From positions 112,292,081 through 112,356,080 of the forward strand of contig NC_092088.1 in NCBI RefSeq assembly GCF_045679555.1: 64,000 bases of DNA, given 5' to 3'. Under the pieces are notes generated by a model. It ran no database searches and was not told the DNA's origin. It saw nothing but the letters and a program-made list of their open reading frames with translations. The position numbers were made by a program, and so were the translations under genes. This DNA comes from Salvelinus alpinus (lineage: Eukaryota > Chordata > Actinopteri > Salmoniformes > Salmonidae). The stretch's first letter is position 1. The number at the start of each line of letters is the position of its first letter. Of the stretch, positions 24,475 through 37,398 are shown piece by piece.

Positions 24475-24899
24475 CCCTGGTGAAGTGGGCTGGCTGATTC
24501 CACACAGATACAGGGGTTTTCCTCTGAGTTAGTGTGTACAGACAGGTAATTAGAGAAGCGGACAGCGGGTTAACGTGAAGGTTAGATCACTCGGCCTTGT
24601 AGGAAAGCAGGACACGTGTGACCTTGTTCTCAGTCAGTTAATTGCTCATTTGCTGTAAGGCCTAAGGAAGAGGACCTGTGTCATTGCGTAAGAGGAAGGC
24701 CCAGGGTGATGTGGAGCAGAATCAACCCCTATAATGAATTGTTACATGATTTATTCTCTGTTCTTAGAGCATATGAAAGTAATTGTATCATAGCAACAAG
24801 CCTCGTTTGTTCTGTCCAGAACCCTGACGTTCTCCTTGATACGATGGAGTCGTATCTATTCAACTGTGTGTTTGTGTTCTTCTGATTCTCATAGTTCAT
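24475..24899. other. Unique intronic DNA, nothing recognised
   Basis: No gene, RNA or transposon signature seen. Confidence 0.6.
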
Positions 24900-25535
24900 C
24901 TCTCTCTCTCTGTCCCTACTCTTTCATCTATCCATCCTCTCTCCGTCCTCTTTCATCTCTCCGTCCTCTCTCTTTCATCTCTCTGTCGTCTCTCTTTCGT
25001 CTCTCGTCCTCTCTCTTTCGTCTCTCCGTCCTCTCTCTTTCATCTCTCCGTCCTCTCTCTTTCATCTCTCCGTCCTCTCTCTTTCATCTCTCCGTCCTCT
25101 CTCTTTCGTCTCTCCGTCCTCTCTCTTTTGTCTCTCCGTCCTCTCTCTTTCATCTCTCCGTCCTCTCTTTCATCTCTCCGTCCTCTCTCTTTCATCTCTC
25201 CGTCCTCTCTCTTTCGTCTCTCCGTCCTCTCTCTTTCGTCTCTCCGTCCTCTCTCTTTCGTCTCTCCGTCCTCTCTCTTTCATCTCTCCGTCCTCTCTTT
25301 CATCTCTCTGTCCTCTCTCTTTCATCTCTCTGTCGTCTCTCTTTCATCTCTCCATCCTCTCATCTCTCGTCTCTCCATCCTCTCATCTCTCGTCTCTCCA
25401 TCCTCTCTCTTTCATCTCTCCATCCTCTCTCTCATCTCTCGTATTCTCCATCCTCTCTCTTTCATCTCTCTATCCCTGCTCTTTTATCTATCCGTCCTCT
25501 CTTTCGTCTCTCTATCCTCTCTGTTTTCAGACAGC
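24900..25535 (+). repeat. CT-rich minisatellite (about 23 bp)
   Basis: Units CTCTCCGTCCTCTCTCTTTC with CAT or CGT variants. Serine/leucine-rich frames here are repeat artefacts. Confidence 0.94.
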
Positions 25536-25716
25536 TGTTCTACTCTTGGTTTCTCTCTGAATGAGGTCAGTGATGATGGTGCCTGAGAACACAGCAAACT
25601 TCCACTGTCAGAAGTCAAACCACAAAATCAAACATTCATCATGTCTAAAATATCAAGCTCAGAGATAATGATGAGTGTTTCAGGATTATTAGAATTCAGA
25701 CACAGCAGATAATGTA

Positions 25717-26722
25717 ATGAGTCTCTCTCTCTGTCCACCACATGAGTCTCTCTCTCTGTCCACCACAGGAGTCTCTCTCTCTGTCCACCACAGGAGTATC
25801 TCTCTCTGTCCACCACATGAGTCTCTCTCTCTGTCCACCACATGAGTCTCTCTCTCTGTCCACCACATGAGTCTCTCTCTCTGTCCACCACATGAGTCTC
25901 TCTCTCTGTCCACCACATGAGTCTCTCTCTGTCCACCACATGAGTATCTCTCTCTGTCCACCACATGAGTCTCTCTCTCTGTCCACCACATGAGTCTCTC
26001 TCTCTGTCCACCACATGAGTCTCTCTCTCTGTCCACCACATGAGTCTCTCTCTCTGTCCACCACATGAGTCTCTCTCTCTGTCCACCACATGAGTCTCTC
26101 TCTGTCCACCACATGAGTCTCTCTCTCTGTCCACCACATGAGTCTCTCTCTCTGTCCACCACATGAGTCTCTCTCTGTCCACCACATGAGTCTCTCTCTC
26201 TGTCCACCACATGCGTCTCTCTCTGTCCACCACAGGAGTCTCTCTCTCTGTCCACCACATGAGTCTCTCTCTGTCCACCACAGGAGTCTCTCTCTCTGTC
26301 CACCACATGAGTCTCTCTCTCTGTCCACCACATGAGTCTCTCTCTCTGTCCACCACATGAGTCTCTCTCTGTCCACCGCAGGAGTCTCTCTCTCTGTCCA
26401 CCACATGAGTCTCTCTCTGTCCACCACATGAGTCTCTCTCTGTGTTCACCACAGGAGTCTCTCTCTCTGTCCACCACATGAGTCTCTCTCTCTGTCCACC
26501 ACATGAGTCTGGGCTACACTGTAGTACTGTAGGACATGATGTCCTGTAGATTAATACAGAGTCTATCTCTCTCTCCACCACAGGAGTCTCTCTCTCTGTC
26601 CACCACATGAGTCTGGGCTACACTGTAGTACTGTAGGACATGATGTCCTGTAGATTAATACAGAGTCTATCTCTCTCTCCACCACAGGAGTCTCTCTCTC
26701 TGTCCACCACATGAGTCTGGGC
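25717..26722 (+). repeat. 25/23-bp minisatellite plus 127-bp duplication
   Basis: Units GTCTCTCTCTCTGTCCACCA then CATGA or CAGGA. At about 26480-26722 a longer unit with GGGCTACACTGTAGTACTG and TGATGTCCTGTAGATTAATA occurs twice. Confidence 0.95.
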
Positions 26723-26740
26723 TACACTGTTCTTGTTAAT

Positions 26741-26879
26741 GATGGCCTACCAGGGAACAGTGGGGTTAACTGCCTTGTTCAGGGGCAGAATGACAGATTT
26801 GTACCTTGTCGGCTCAGGGATTTGAACTTGGAACCTTTTGGTTACTAGTCCAACGCTCTAACCACTAGGCTACGCTGCA
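26741..26879 (-). mobile_element. tRNA-derived SINE (salmonid HpaI/SmaI-like)
   Basis: On the minus strand: GCAGCGTAGCCTAGTGGTTA (A-box region), GTTCCAAGTTCAAATCCCTG (B-box region), then GGTACAAATCTGTC and CAAGGCAGTTAACCC. This is the head and start of body of an abundant salmonid SINE type; the 3' part is missing. Confidence 0.85.
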
Positions 26880-27030
26880 GGGTTATATACAGGGGGTACC
26901 GAGTCAGTGTGTGGGGGTACAGGTTAATTGAGGTAGTATGTACATGTAGGTAAGGGTAAAGTGACTATGCATAGATAATAAACAGAGAGTAGCAGCAGCG
27001 TAAAACCCAACGGGGGCGTGGGATGGGTTG
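26880..27030 (+). mobile_element. Dispersed LINE 3'-region remnant
   Basis: Contains GTACCGAGTCAGTG, GAGGTAGTATGTACATGTAG and GTGACTATGCATAGATAATA, then AGAGTAGCAGCAGCGTAAAA, a combination I know as a very common salmonid dispersed repeat (RSg-1-like LINE). No open frame. Confidence 0.65.
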
Positions 27031-27149
27031 AGTGTTGCTGAGTGCTCTGTGTCACGTCCTCAAGTAGCGCTAAGTAGTCGTAAAAATGATTATTTCAAAG
27101 GTCTCTCCTCCTCATAAATACATGGAGTGGTTTTGCTCTGTTTGTGAGA

Positions 27150-29090
27150 CGGTAGAGAGATATACGGCCTGTATCATGTTGTCTGTCAGAGCTCTAGTGA
27201 CGGTAGAGAGATATACAGCCTTTATCATGTTGTCTGTCAGAGCTCTAGTGATGGTAGAGAGATATACGACCTTTATCATGTTGTCTGTCAGAGCTCTAGT
27301 GACGGTAGAGAGATATACGACCTGTATCATGTTGTCTGTCAGAGCTCTAGTGACGGTAGAGAGATATACGGCCTGTATCATGTTGTCTGTCAGAGCTCTA
27401 GTAACGGAAGAGAGATATACAGCCTGTATCATGTTGTCTCTCAGAGCTCTAGTGACGGTAGAGAGATATACAGCCTGTATCATGTTGTCTGTCAGAGCTC
27501 TAGTGACGTTAGAGAGATATACAGCCTGTATCATGTTGTCTGTCAGAGCTCTAGTGACGGTAGAGAGATATACGGCCTTTATCATGTTGTCTGTCAGAGC
27601 TCTAGTGACGGTAGAGAGATATACGGCCTGTATCATGTTGTCTGTCAGAGCTCTAGTGACGGTAGAGAGATATACAGCCTGTATCATGTTGTCTGTCAGA
27701 GCTCTAGTGACGGTAGAGAGATATACAGCCTGTATCATGTTGTCTGTCAGAGCTCTAGTGACGGTAGAGAGATATACAGCCTGTATCATGTTGTCTGTCA
27801 GAGCTCTAGTGACGGTAGAGAGATATACGGCCTGTATCATGTTGTCTGTCAGAGCTCTAGTGACGGTAGAGAGATATACGGCCTGTATCATGTTGTCTGT
27901 CAGAGCTCTAGTGACGGTAGAGAGATATACAGCCTGTATCATGTTGTCTGTCAGAGCTCTAGTGACGGTGGAGAGATATACGGCCTGTATCATGTTGTCT
28001 GTCAGAGCTCTAGTGACGGTAGAGAGATATATGGCCTGTATCATGTTGTCTGTCAGAGCTCTAGTGACGGTAGAGAGATATACAGCCTGTATCATGTTGT
28101 CTGTCAGAGCTCTAGTGACGGTAGAGAGATATACAGCCTGTATCATGTTGTCTGTCAGAGCTCTAGTGACGGTAGAGAGATATACGGCCTGTATCATGTT
28201 GTCTCTCAGAGCTCTAGTGACGGTAGAGAGATATACGGCCTGTATCATGTTGTCTGTCAGAGCTCTAGTGACGGTAGAGAGATATACGACCTGTATCATG
28301 TTGTCTGTCAGAGCTCTAGTGACGGTAGAGAGATATACGGCCTGTATCATGTTGTCTGTCAGAGCTCTAGTGACGGTAGAGAGATATACAGCCTGTATCA
28401 TGTTGTCTGTCAGAGCTCTAGTGACGGTAGAGAGATATACGGCCTGTATCATGTTGTCTGTCAGAGCTCTAGTGACGGTAGAGAGATATACGGCCTGTAT
28501 CATGTTGTCTGTCAGAGCTCTAGTGACGGTAGAGAGATATACGGCCTGTATCATGTTGTCTGTCAGAGCTCTAGTGACGGTAGAGAGATATACGGCCTGT
28601 ATCATGTTGTCTGTCAGAGCTCTAGTGACAGTAGAGAGATATACGGCCTCTATCGTGTTGTCTGTCAGAGCTCTAGTGACGGTAGAGAGATATATGGCCT
28701 GTATCATGTTGTCTGTCAGAGCTCTAGTGACGGTAGAGAGATATACAGCCTGTATCGTGTTGTCTGTCAGAGCTCTAGTAACGGTAGAGAGATATACGGC
28801 CTGTATCATGTTGTCTGTCAGAGCTCTAGTGACGGTAGAGATATATACAGCCTGTATCATGTTGTCTGTCAGAGCTCTAGTGACGGTAGAGAGATTTACG
28901 GCCTGTATCATGTTGTCTGTCGGAGCTCTAGTGACGGTAGAGAGATATACAGCCTGTATCGTGTTGTCTGTCAGAGCTCTAGTAACGGTAGAGAGATATA
29001 CAGCCTGTATCATGTTGTCTGTCAGAGCTCTAGTGACGGTAGAGAGATATACGGCCTGTATCATGTTGTCTGTCAGAGCTCTAGTGACGG
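27150..29090 (+). repeat. 51-bp minisatellite, about 38 copies
   Basis: Units GACGGTAGAGAGATATACGG, CCTGTATCATGTTGTCTGTC and AGAGCTCTAGT. Because 51 is a multiple of three and the unit lacks stops, frames of hundreds of codons stay open on both strands. Confidence 0.98.
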
Positions 29091-31255
29091 TCTTCGTCCC
29101 GTCCTCCTCATTCAAACAGGTGGGCTGTTGTCTTCGTCCCATCCTCCTCATTCAGACAGGTGGGCTGTTGTCTTCGTCCCGTCCTCCTCATTCAGACAGG
29201 TGGGCTGTTGTCTTTGTCCCGTCCTCCTCATTCAGACAGGTGGGATGTTGTCTTCGTCCCGTCCTCCTCATTCAGACAGGTGGGATGTTGTCTTCGTCCC
29301 GTCCTCCTCATTCAGACAGGTGGGATGTTGTCTTCGTCCCGTCCTCCTCATTCAGACAGGTGGGCTGTTGTCTTCGTCCCGTCCTCCTCATTCAGACAGG
29401 TTGTCTTCGTCCCGTCCTCCTCATTCAGACAGGTGGGCTGTTGTCTTTGTCCCGTCCTCCTCATTCAGACAGGTTGGCTGTTGTCTTCGTCCCGTCCTCC
29501 TCATTCAGACAGGTTGGATGTTGTCTTCGTCATGTCCTCATTCAGACAGGTGGGCTGTTGTCTTCGTCCCGTCCTCCTCATTCAGACAGGTTGGCTGTTG
29601 TCTTCGTCCCGTCCTCCTCATTCAGACAGGTTGTCTTCGTCCCGTCCTCCTCATTCAGACAGGTTGGATGTTGTCTTCGTCCCGTCCTCCTCATTCAGAC
29701 AGGTTGGCTGTTGTCTTCGTCCCGTCCTCCTCATTCAGACAGGTGGGCTGTTGTCTTCGTCCCGTCCTCCTCATTCAGACAGGTTGGATGTTGTCTTCGT
29801 CCCGTCCTCCTCATTCAGACAGGTGGGCTGTTGTCTTCGTACCGTCCTCCTCATTCAGACAGGTGGGCTGTTGTCTTTGTCCTGTCCTCCTCATTCAGAC
29901 AGGTTGGATGTTGTCTTCGTCCCGTCCTCCTCATTCAGACAGGTTGGCTGTTGTCTTCGTCCCGTCCTCCTCATTCAGACAGGTTGGCTGTTGTCTTCGT
30001 CCCGTCCTCATTCAGACAGGTGGGCTGTTGTCTTCGCCCCGTCCTCCTCATTCAGACAGGTTGGCTGTTGTCTTCGTCCCGTCCTCCTCATTCAGACAGG
30101 TGGGCTGTTGTCTTCGTCCCGTCCTCCTCATTCAGACAGGTTGGCTGTTGTCTTCGTTCCGTCCTCCTCATTCAGACAGGTTGGCTGTTGTCTTCGTCCC
30201 GTCCTCCTCATTCAGACAGGTGGGTTGTTGTCTTCGTCCCGTCCTCCTCATTCAGACAGGTGGGCTGTTGTCTTCGTCCCGTCCTCCTCATTCAGACAGG
30301 TTGGCTGTTGTCTTCGTCCCGTCCTCCTCATTCAGACAGGTGGGCTGTTGTCTTCGTCCCGTCCTCCTCATTCAGACAGGTGGGCTGTTGTCTTCGTCCC
30401 GTCCTCCTCATTCAGACAGGTGGGCTGTTGTCTTCGCCCCGTCCTCCTCATTCAGACAGGTTGGCTGTTGTCTTCGTCATTTCCTCATTCAGACAGGTGG
30501 GCTGTTGTCTTCGTCCCGTCCTCCTCATTCAGACAGGTGGGCTGTTGTCTTTGTCCCGTCCTCCTCATTCAGACAGGTGTGCTGTTGTCTTCGTCCCGTC
30601 CTCCTCATTCAGACAGGTGGGCTGTTGTCTTCGTCCCGTCCTCCTCATTCAGACAGGTGTGCTGTTGTCTTCGTCATGTCCTCCTCATTCAGACAGGTGT
30701 GCTGTTGTCTTTGTCCCGTCCTCCTCATTCAGACAGGTTGTATGTTGTCTTCGTCATTTCCTCCTCATTCAGACAGGTTGGCTGTTGTCTTCGTCATGTC
30801 CTCATTCAGACAGGTGGGCTGTTGTCTTCGTCCCGTCCTCCTCATTCAGACAGGTGGGCTGTTGTCTTCGTCCCGTCCTCCTCATTCAGACAGGTGGGCT
30901 GTTGTCTTCGTCCCGTCCTCCTCATTCAGACAGGTGGGCTGTTGTCTTTGTCCCGTCCTCCTCATTCAGACAGGTGGGCTGTTGTCTTCGTCCCGTCCTC
31001 CTCATTCAGACAGGTGGACTGTTGTCTTCGTCCCGTCCTCCTCATTCAGACAGGTGGACTGTTGTCTTCGTCCCGTCCTCCTCATTCAGACAGGTGGGCT
31101 GTTGTCTTCGTCCCGTCCTCATTCAGACAGGTGGACTGTTGTCTTCGTCCCGTCCTCATTCAGACAGGTGGACTGTTGTCTTCGTCCCGTCCTCCTCATT
31201 CAGACAGGTGGACTGTTGTCTTCGTCCCATCCTCCTCACTCAGACAGGTTGGCTG
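29091..31255 (+). repeat. 40-bp minisatellite, about 54 copies
   Basis: Unit CTTCGTCCCGTCCTCCTCAT then TCAGACAGGTGGGCTGTTGT. Shorter forms: 37 bp (lacking CCT) and 28 bp (CAGGTTGTCTTCG junctions). All three forward frames are open since 40 leaves remainder 1. Confidence 0.98.
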
Positions 31256-31362
31256 TTGTCTTCGTCCCGTCCTCTTCGTCCCGTCCTCTTCGTCCCGTCC
31301 TCTTCATCCCGTCCTCTTCGTCCCGTCCTCTTCGTCCCGTCCTCTTCGTCCCGTCCTCCTCC
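31256..31362 (+). repeat. 14-bp sub-array, 7 copies
   Basis: Unit CTTCGTCCCGTCCT, the first 14 bases of the 40-bp unit, at the right end of that array. Confidence 0.95.
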
Positions 31363-31472
31363 TCATTAGAACATTGAGAGGTTTAGATGTCAGTGCTTTA
31401 CATCATCCTGTCCCGCTTCCTCTGAACACAATCATGACTGGGGAAAAACACTGTTGCAATCTAGATGTTGAT

Positions 31473-31595
<123 letters not shown>

Positions 31596-31669
31596 AGAGT
31601 GAAAGACAGCAAATCCTTTGTCTATGATGGTACACACTAATGCTGTAATACTCTAGTTGGGGTATAGGA

Positions 31670-32456
31670 TGGTGAGGAGGGAGGGAGAGGGATGGAAGCA
31701 GGGGGGAGGGAAGTGGAGAGAGTGAAGGAGGGAGAGGGAAGGAGGGAGGGAGATAGGTAAGGAGGGAGAGAGAGGGAGGGAGGGAGGTATTGGAGGAGAA
31801 AAAGGGAGGGAGGTATTGAAGGATAGGTAGGGAGAGAGGGAGAGAGAGGGAGGGAGGTGTTGAAGGAGAGAGAGGGCGGGAGGGAAGGAGGGAGAGAGAG
31901 GGATGGAGGTATTGAAGGAGAAAGAGGGAGGGAGGGAGGTATTGAAGGAGGGAGAGAGAGGGAGGTATTGAAGGAGAGAGGGGTAGGGAGGTGTTGAAGG
32001 AGAGAGGGGTAGGGAGGAAGGAGAGAGAGGTAGGGAGGGAGGTATTGAAGGAGAGAGAGAGGTAGGGAGGGAGGGAGGTATTGAAGGAGGGAGAGGTATG
32101 GAAGGAGGTATTGAAGGAGAGAGAGAGAGTTAGGGAGGGAGGGAGGTATTGAAGGAGGGAGAGGTAGGGAGGGAGGTATTGAAGGAGATCGAGAGAGAGA
32201 GGTAGGGAGGGAGGGAGGTATTGAAGGAGAGAGAGAGAGGGAAGGAGGGAGAGGTAGGGGGGGAGGTATTGAAGGAGGGAGAGGTAGGGAGGGAGGTATT
32301 GAAGGAGAGAGAGAGAGAGAGGTAGGGAGGGAGGGAGGTATTGAAGGAGGGAGAGGTAGGGAGGGAGGTATTGAAGGAGAGAGAGAGAGAGAGAGAGAGG
32401 TAGGGAGGGATTGAAGGAGAGAGAGGTAGGGGGGGAGGTATTGAAGGAGGGAGGGG
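31670..32456 (+). repeat. Purine-rich minisatellite
   Basis: Units GGGAGGGAGGTATTGAAGGA with variable (GA)n. Nearly all purine except the TATT. Confidence 0.94.
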
Positions 32457-32709
32457 TTTTAAAGGATTGTTTTGTAGTAATTGTTGCCCACTGACACCAT
32501 GGATCGTGTTACTGTCTGTCTTACTGTTACCAGCAGGAAGTTCACATGGAGCTCGCTAACAATAGGACTCGTTTTAGACACTGTGTGTTCAGGTTATGTA
32601 ATGAAAGCATCTATACAGGAGCATCAAAAGTATTGAACATATTTTCAAGTCAACCAGATACTTTGTCAATATCAGATGAATCCCCTATATGATGTTTATT
32701 CATGTCAGG

Positions 32710-32888
32710 ATAGCTGATCAATAACCTGATCAATATCCTGATCAATAACCTGATCTGATCAATATCCTGATCAATAACCTGATCAATAACCTGATCAATA
32801 ACCTGATCAATATCCTGATCAATAACCTGATCAATAACCTGGTCAATATCCTGATCAATAACCTGATCAATAACCTGATCAATATCCT
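32710..32888 (+). repeat. 12-bp minisatellite with TGATCA palindrome
   Basis: Unit CCTGATCAATAA or CCTGATCAATAT, about 15 copies; every third or so has TAT. A TGATCA site recurs about every 12 bp. Confidence 0.95.
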
Positions 32889-33302
32889 GTCACACTGCAA
32901 TACATTTCCATATGGAGTAGTTGCCTTGGGGAAAGGAATGTTGTATGTGTACATTTCATCAGTATGGGAATAGTAATGAATGAGTCTTGTCCTAGCTGGC
33001 GTGTGTGTGTGATGACCATCGTTGTGACTCCTATTACCACACAAACACACTGTGTCTCACTGTGAGACTAGCTGGGTTTGAGAAGGGGGGAGCTGCTGCT
33101 GTGGCCACCGTTCTGAACGGGAGAAAGAAGATCACACATCGGCAGCTCTCAGAGAGAGTCGTGTGAACCTCGCTGTCGTATTGAAATACACCGTGGCACT
33201 CTAACTCCCCAATACACCGACTAGATCACCCAGAGTCCCAGAGTCCCTTTCAAAGGGGGGTGGAATCACCACCACTGGCCTCAAATCACATTGCCCTAAC
33301 TA
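32889..33302. other. Unique DNA, nothing recognised
   Basis: No gene seen. The segment GCAGCTCTCAGAG (about 33140) has a partner after the next array at about 34125. Confidence 0.6.
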
Positions 33303-34086
33303 CAGAGAGAGAGAGAGGGAACGAGAGACTAACAGAGAGGGAGGCAGCCACAGAGAGAGAGGGAAAAGAGAGGCAGCCAGAGAGAGAAGGGGAGAGAGAG
33401 AGAGGCAGCCAGAGAGAGATGGGAAGAGAGAGAGAGAGACAGCCAGAGAGAGAAGGGAAGAGAGAGAGAGAGGCAGCCAGAGAGAGATGGGAAGAGAGAG
33501 AGAGACAGCCAGAGAGAGAAGGGAAGAGAGAGAGAGAGGCAGCCAGAGAGAGATGGGAAGAGAGAGAGAGAGACAGCCAGAGAGAGATGGGAAGAGAGAG
33601 AGAGAGACAGCCAGAGAGAGATGGGAAGAGAGAGAGAGAGATAGCCAGAGAGAGAAGGGAAGAGAGAGAGACAGTCAGAGAGAGAGAAGGGAAGAGAGAC
33701 AGTCAGAGAGAGAGAAGGGAAGAGATAGAGGCAGCCAGAGAGAGAGAAGGGAAGAGAGAGCGACAGCCAGAGAGAGAGAAGGGAAGAGAGCCAGCCAGAG
33801 AGAGAAGGGAAGAGAGAGAGACAGCCAGAGAGAGAGACAGCCAGAGAGAGAGAAGGGAAGAGAGAGAGACAGCCAGAGAGAGAGAAGGGAAGAGAGAGAG
33901 ACAGCCAGAGAGAGAAGAGAAGAGAGAGAGACAGCCAGAGAGAGAAGGGAAGAGAGAGAGACAGCCAGAGAGAGAAGGGAAGAGAGAGAGACAGCCAGAG
34001 AGAGAAGGGAAGAGAGAGAGACAGCCAGAGAGATAAGGGAAGAGAGAGAGACAGCCAGAGAGAGAAGGGAAGAGAGAGAGAGAGAA
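33303..34086 (+). repeat. About 30-bp purine-rich minisatellite
   Basis: Units GACAGCCAGAGAGAGA and AGGGAAGAGAGAGA. The arginine/glutamate frames are artefacts. Confidence 0.95.
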
Positions 34087-34389
34087 AATATGCCCATTCT
34101 TAGTGCGTAGCTGCGTCCAATTGGCAGGCAGCTCTGAGAGTCGTGAGAACCTTACTGCCGAAGGGGAGAGCTGGCTGGCCGGCCGGTGACCTGTCTGTGG
34201 GAGAGAGAGTCTGCTAACTACATCTGTGGGAGACTGAGAGGTAGTCTGCTAAGTGCTCCGACGGGAGGAAGAGGACACTCAGAGTAGTCAATCATGTTTA
34301 AACGGTTCTATTCCTGCCCATCCCCTCATAACACTCAGCCGTCCAGCACATCTCACCGGCTACAGAGTCTGCAGTGTGTTTACAAGCAT
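34087..34389. other. Unique DNA, nothing recognised
   Basis: Contains GCAGCTCTGAGAGTCGTGAG, related to the left flank of the preceding array. No gene seen. Confidence 0.6.
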
Positions 34390-34550
34390 CTTGGGGACTG
34401 TGTGTGTCTAGGGGACTTTGTGTGTCTAGGGGACTTTGTGTGTCTAGGGGACTTTGTGTGTCTAGGGGACTTTGTGTGTCTAGGGGACTTTGTGTGTCTA
34501 GGGGACTTTGTGTGTCTTGGGGATGCTGTGTGTCTTGGGGATGCTGTCTG
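34390..34550 (+). repeat. 18-bp minisatellite, 9 copies
   Basis: Unit GGGGACTTTGTGTGTCTA; the last two copies are GGGGATGCTGTGTGTCTT. Confidence 0.96.
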
Positions 34551-34619
34551 TTGTTAGACATAGTGTGCTGATGACACCGTGACGTCTGTAGACTAGAGGA
34601 AGTGTATCAGGCGGAGAGG

Positions 34620-34820
<201 letters not shown>

Positions 34821-34930
34821 TTCTCGTTCAGTGTGCTCACTGTGCTGATAATTGGGTGGCTGCTGTCAGATACCAACACGTGAAGTCTGATTCCACACCT
34901 GCCACATGTATCCACCCACTAACCCCCCGT

Positions 34931-35386
34931 TGGTATGTCTGTTGGTATGTCTGTTGGTATGTCTGTCTGTTGGTATGTCTGTTGGTATGTCTGTTGGTAT
35001 GTCTGTTGGTATGTCTGTTGGTATGTCTGTTGGTATGTCTGTTGGTATGTCTGTTGGTATGTCTGCTGGTATGTCTGCTGGTATGTCTGTTGGTATGTCT
35101 GTTGGTATGTCTGCTGGTATGTCTGTTGGTATGTCTGTTGGTATGTCTGTTGGTATGTCTGCTGGTATGTCTGTTGGTATGTCTGTTGGTATGTCTGTTG
35201 GTATGTCTGTTGGTATGTCTGTTGGTATGTCTGCTGGTATGTCTGCTGGTATGTCTGTTGGTATGTCTGCTGGTATGTCTGTTGGTATGTCTGTTGGTAT
35301 GTCTGCTGGTATGTCTGTTGGTATGTCTGTTGGTATGTCTGCTGGTCTGTCTGCTGGTCTGTCTGCTGGTATGTCTGCTGGTATGT
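34931..35386 (+). repeat. 12-bp minisatellite, about 38 copies
   Basis: Unit CTGTTGGTATGT or CTGCTGGTATGT. The T/C variant pattern is irregular. All frames open (12 is a multiple of three). Confidence 0.98.
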
Positions 35387-35465
35387 CTCATACTATATCA
35401 ACACCAGACTCACTGACACATGCTACAATCACACTCCCACACAAACACACATACACACCAACTTA

Positions 35466-37398
35466 TGGTACTTCCTGTATATAGCTCCATGTTGATCTGG
35501 TACTTCCTGTATATAGCTCCACATTGATCTGGTACTGGTACTTCCTGTATATAGCTCCACATTGATCTGGTACTTCCTGTATATAGCTCCACATTGATCT
35601 GGTACTTCCTGTATATAGCTCCACATTGATCTGGTACTGGTACTTCCTGTATATAGCTCCACATTGATCTGGTACTGGTACTTCCTGTATATATCTCCAC
35701 ATTGATCTGGTACTGGTACTTCCTGTATATAGCTCCACATTGATCTGGTACTGGTACTCCCTGTGTATAGCTCCACATTGATCTGGTACTTCCTGTATAT
35801 AGCTCCACATTGATCTGGTACTTCCTGTATATAGCTCCACATTGATCTGGTACTTCCTGTATATAGCTCCACATTGATCTGGTACTTCCTGTATATAGCT
35901 ACACATTGATCTGGTACTTCCTGTATATAGCTCGACATTGATCTGGTACTTCCTGTATATAGCTACACATTGATCTGGTACTTCCTGTATATAGCTACAC
36001 ATTGATCTGGTACTTCCTGTATATAGCTCCACATTGATCTGGTACTGGTACTTCCTGTATATAGCTCCACATTGATCTGGTACTGGTACTTCCTGTATAT
36101 AGCTCCACATTGATATGGTACTGGTACTCCCTGTATATAGCTCCACATTGATCTGGTACTGGTACTCCCTGTATATAGCTCCACATTGATCTGGTACTGG
36201 TACTTCCTGTATATAGCTCCACATTGATCTGGTACTTCCTGTATATAGCTACACATTTATCTGGTACTTCCTGTATATAGCTACACATTGATCTGGTACT
36301 TCCTGTATATAGCTCCACATTGATCTGGTACTTCCTGTATATAGCTCCACATTGATCTGGTACTTCCTGTATATAGCTCCACATTGATCTGGTACTTCCT
36401 GTATATAGCTCCACATTGATCTGGTACTTCCTGTATATAGCTCCACATTGATCTGGTACTTCCTGTATATAACTCCACATTGATCTGGTACTGGTACTTC
36501 CTGTGTATAGCTCCACATTGATCTGGTACTTCCTGTATATAGCTCCACATTGATCTGGTACTTCCTGTATATAACTCCACATTGATCTGGTACTGGTACT
36601 TCCTGTATATAGCTCCACATTGATCTGGTACTGGTACTTCCTGTATATAGCTCCACATTGATCTGGTACTTCCTGTATATAGCTCCACATTGATCTGGTA
36701 CTTCCTGTATATAGCTCCACATTGATCTGGTACTTCCTGTATATAGCTCCACATTGATCTGGTACTTCCTGTATATAGCTCCACATTGATCTGGTACTTC
36801 CTGTATATAGCTCCACATTGATCTGGTACTTCCTGTATATAGCTCCACATTGATCTGGTACTTCCTGTATATAACTCCACATTGATCTGGTACTGGTACT
36901 TCCTGTATATAGCTCCACATTGATCTGGTACTTCCTGTATATAGCTCCACATTGATCTGGTACTTCCTGTATATAGCTCCACATTGATCTGGTACTTCCT
37001 GTATATAGCTCCACATTGATCTGGTACTTCCTGTATATAGCTCCACATTGATCTGGTACTTCCTGTATATAGCTCCACATTGATCTGGTACTTCCTGTAT
37101 ATAGCTCCACATTGATCTGGTACTTCCTGTATATAGCTCCACATTGATCTGGTACTTCCTGTATATAGCTCCACATTGATCTGGTACTTCCTGTATATAG
37201 CTCCACATTGATCTGGTACTTCCTGTATATAGCTCCACATTGATCTGGTACTTCCTGTATATAGCTACACATTGATCTGGTACTTCCTGTATATAGCTCC
37301 ACATTGATCTGGTACTTCCTGTATATAGCTCCACATTGATCTGGTACTTCCTGTATATAGCTCCACATTGATCTGGTACTTCCTGTATATAGCTCCAT
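35466..37398 (+). repeat. 32/38-bp minisatellite, about 57 copies
   Basis: Unit GTACTTCCTGTATATAGCTC then CACATTGATCTG. The 38-bp form has an extra GTACTG and is concentrated in the left half. The right end (about 36.9-37.4 kb) is almost pure 32-bp form. Confidence 0.98.

Noticed and set aside
33260..34110. Arginine/glutamate-rich protein on the plus strand
   Set aside because: Pure translation of a GA-based minisatellite.
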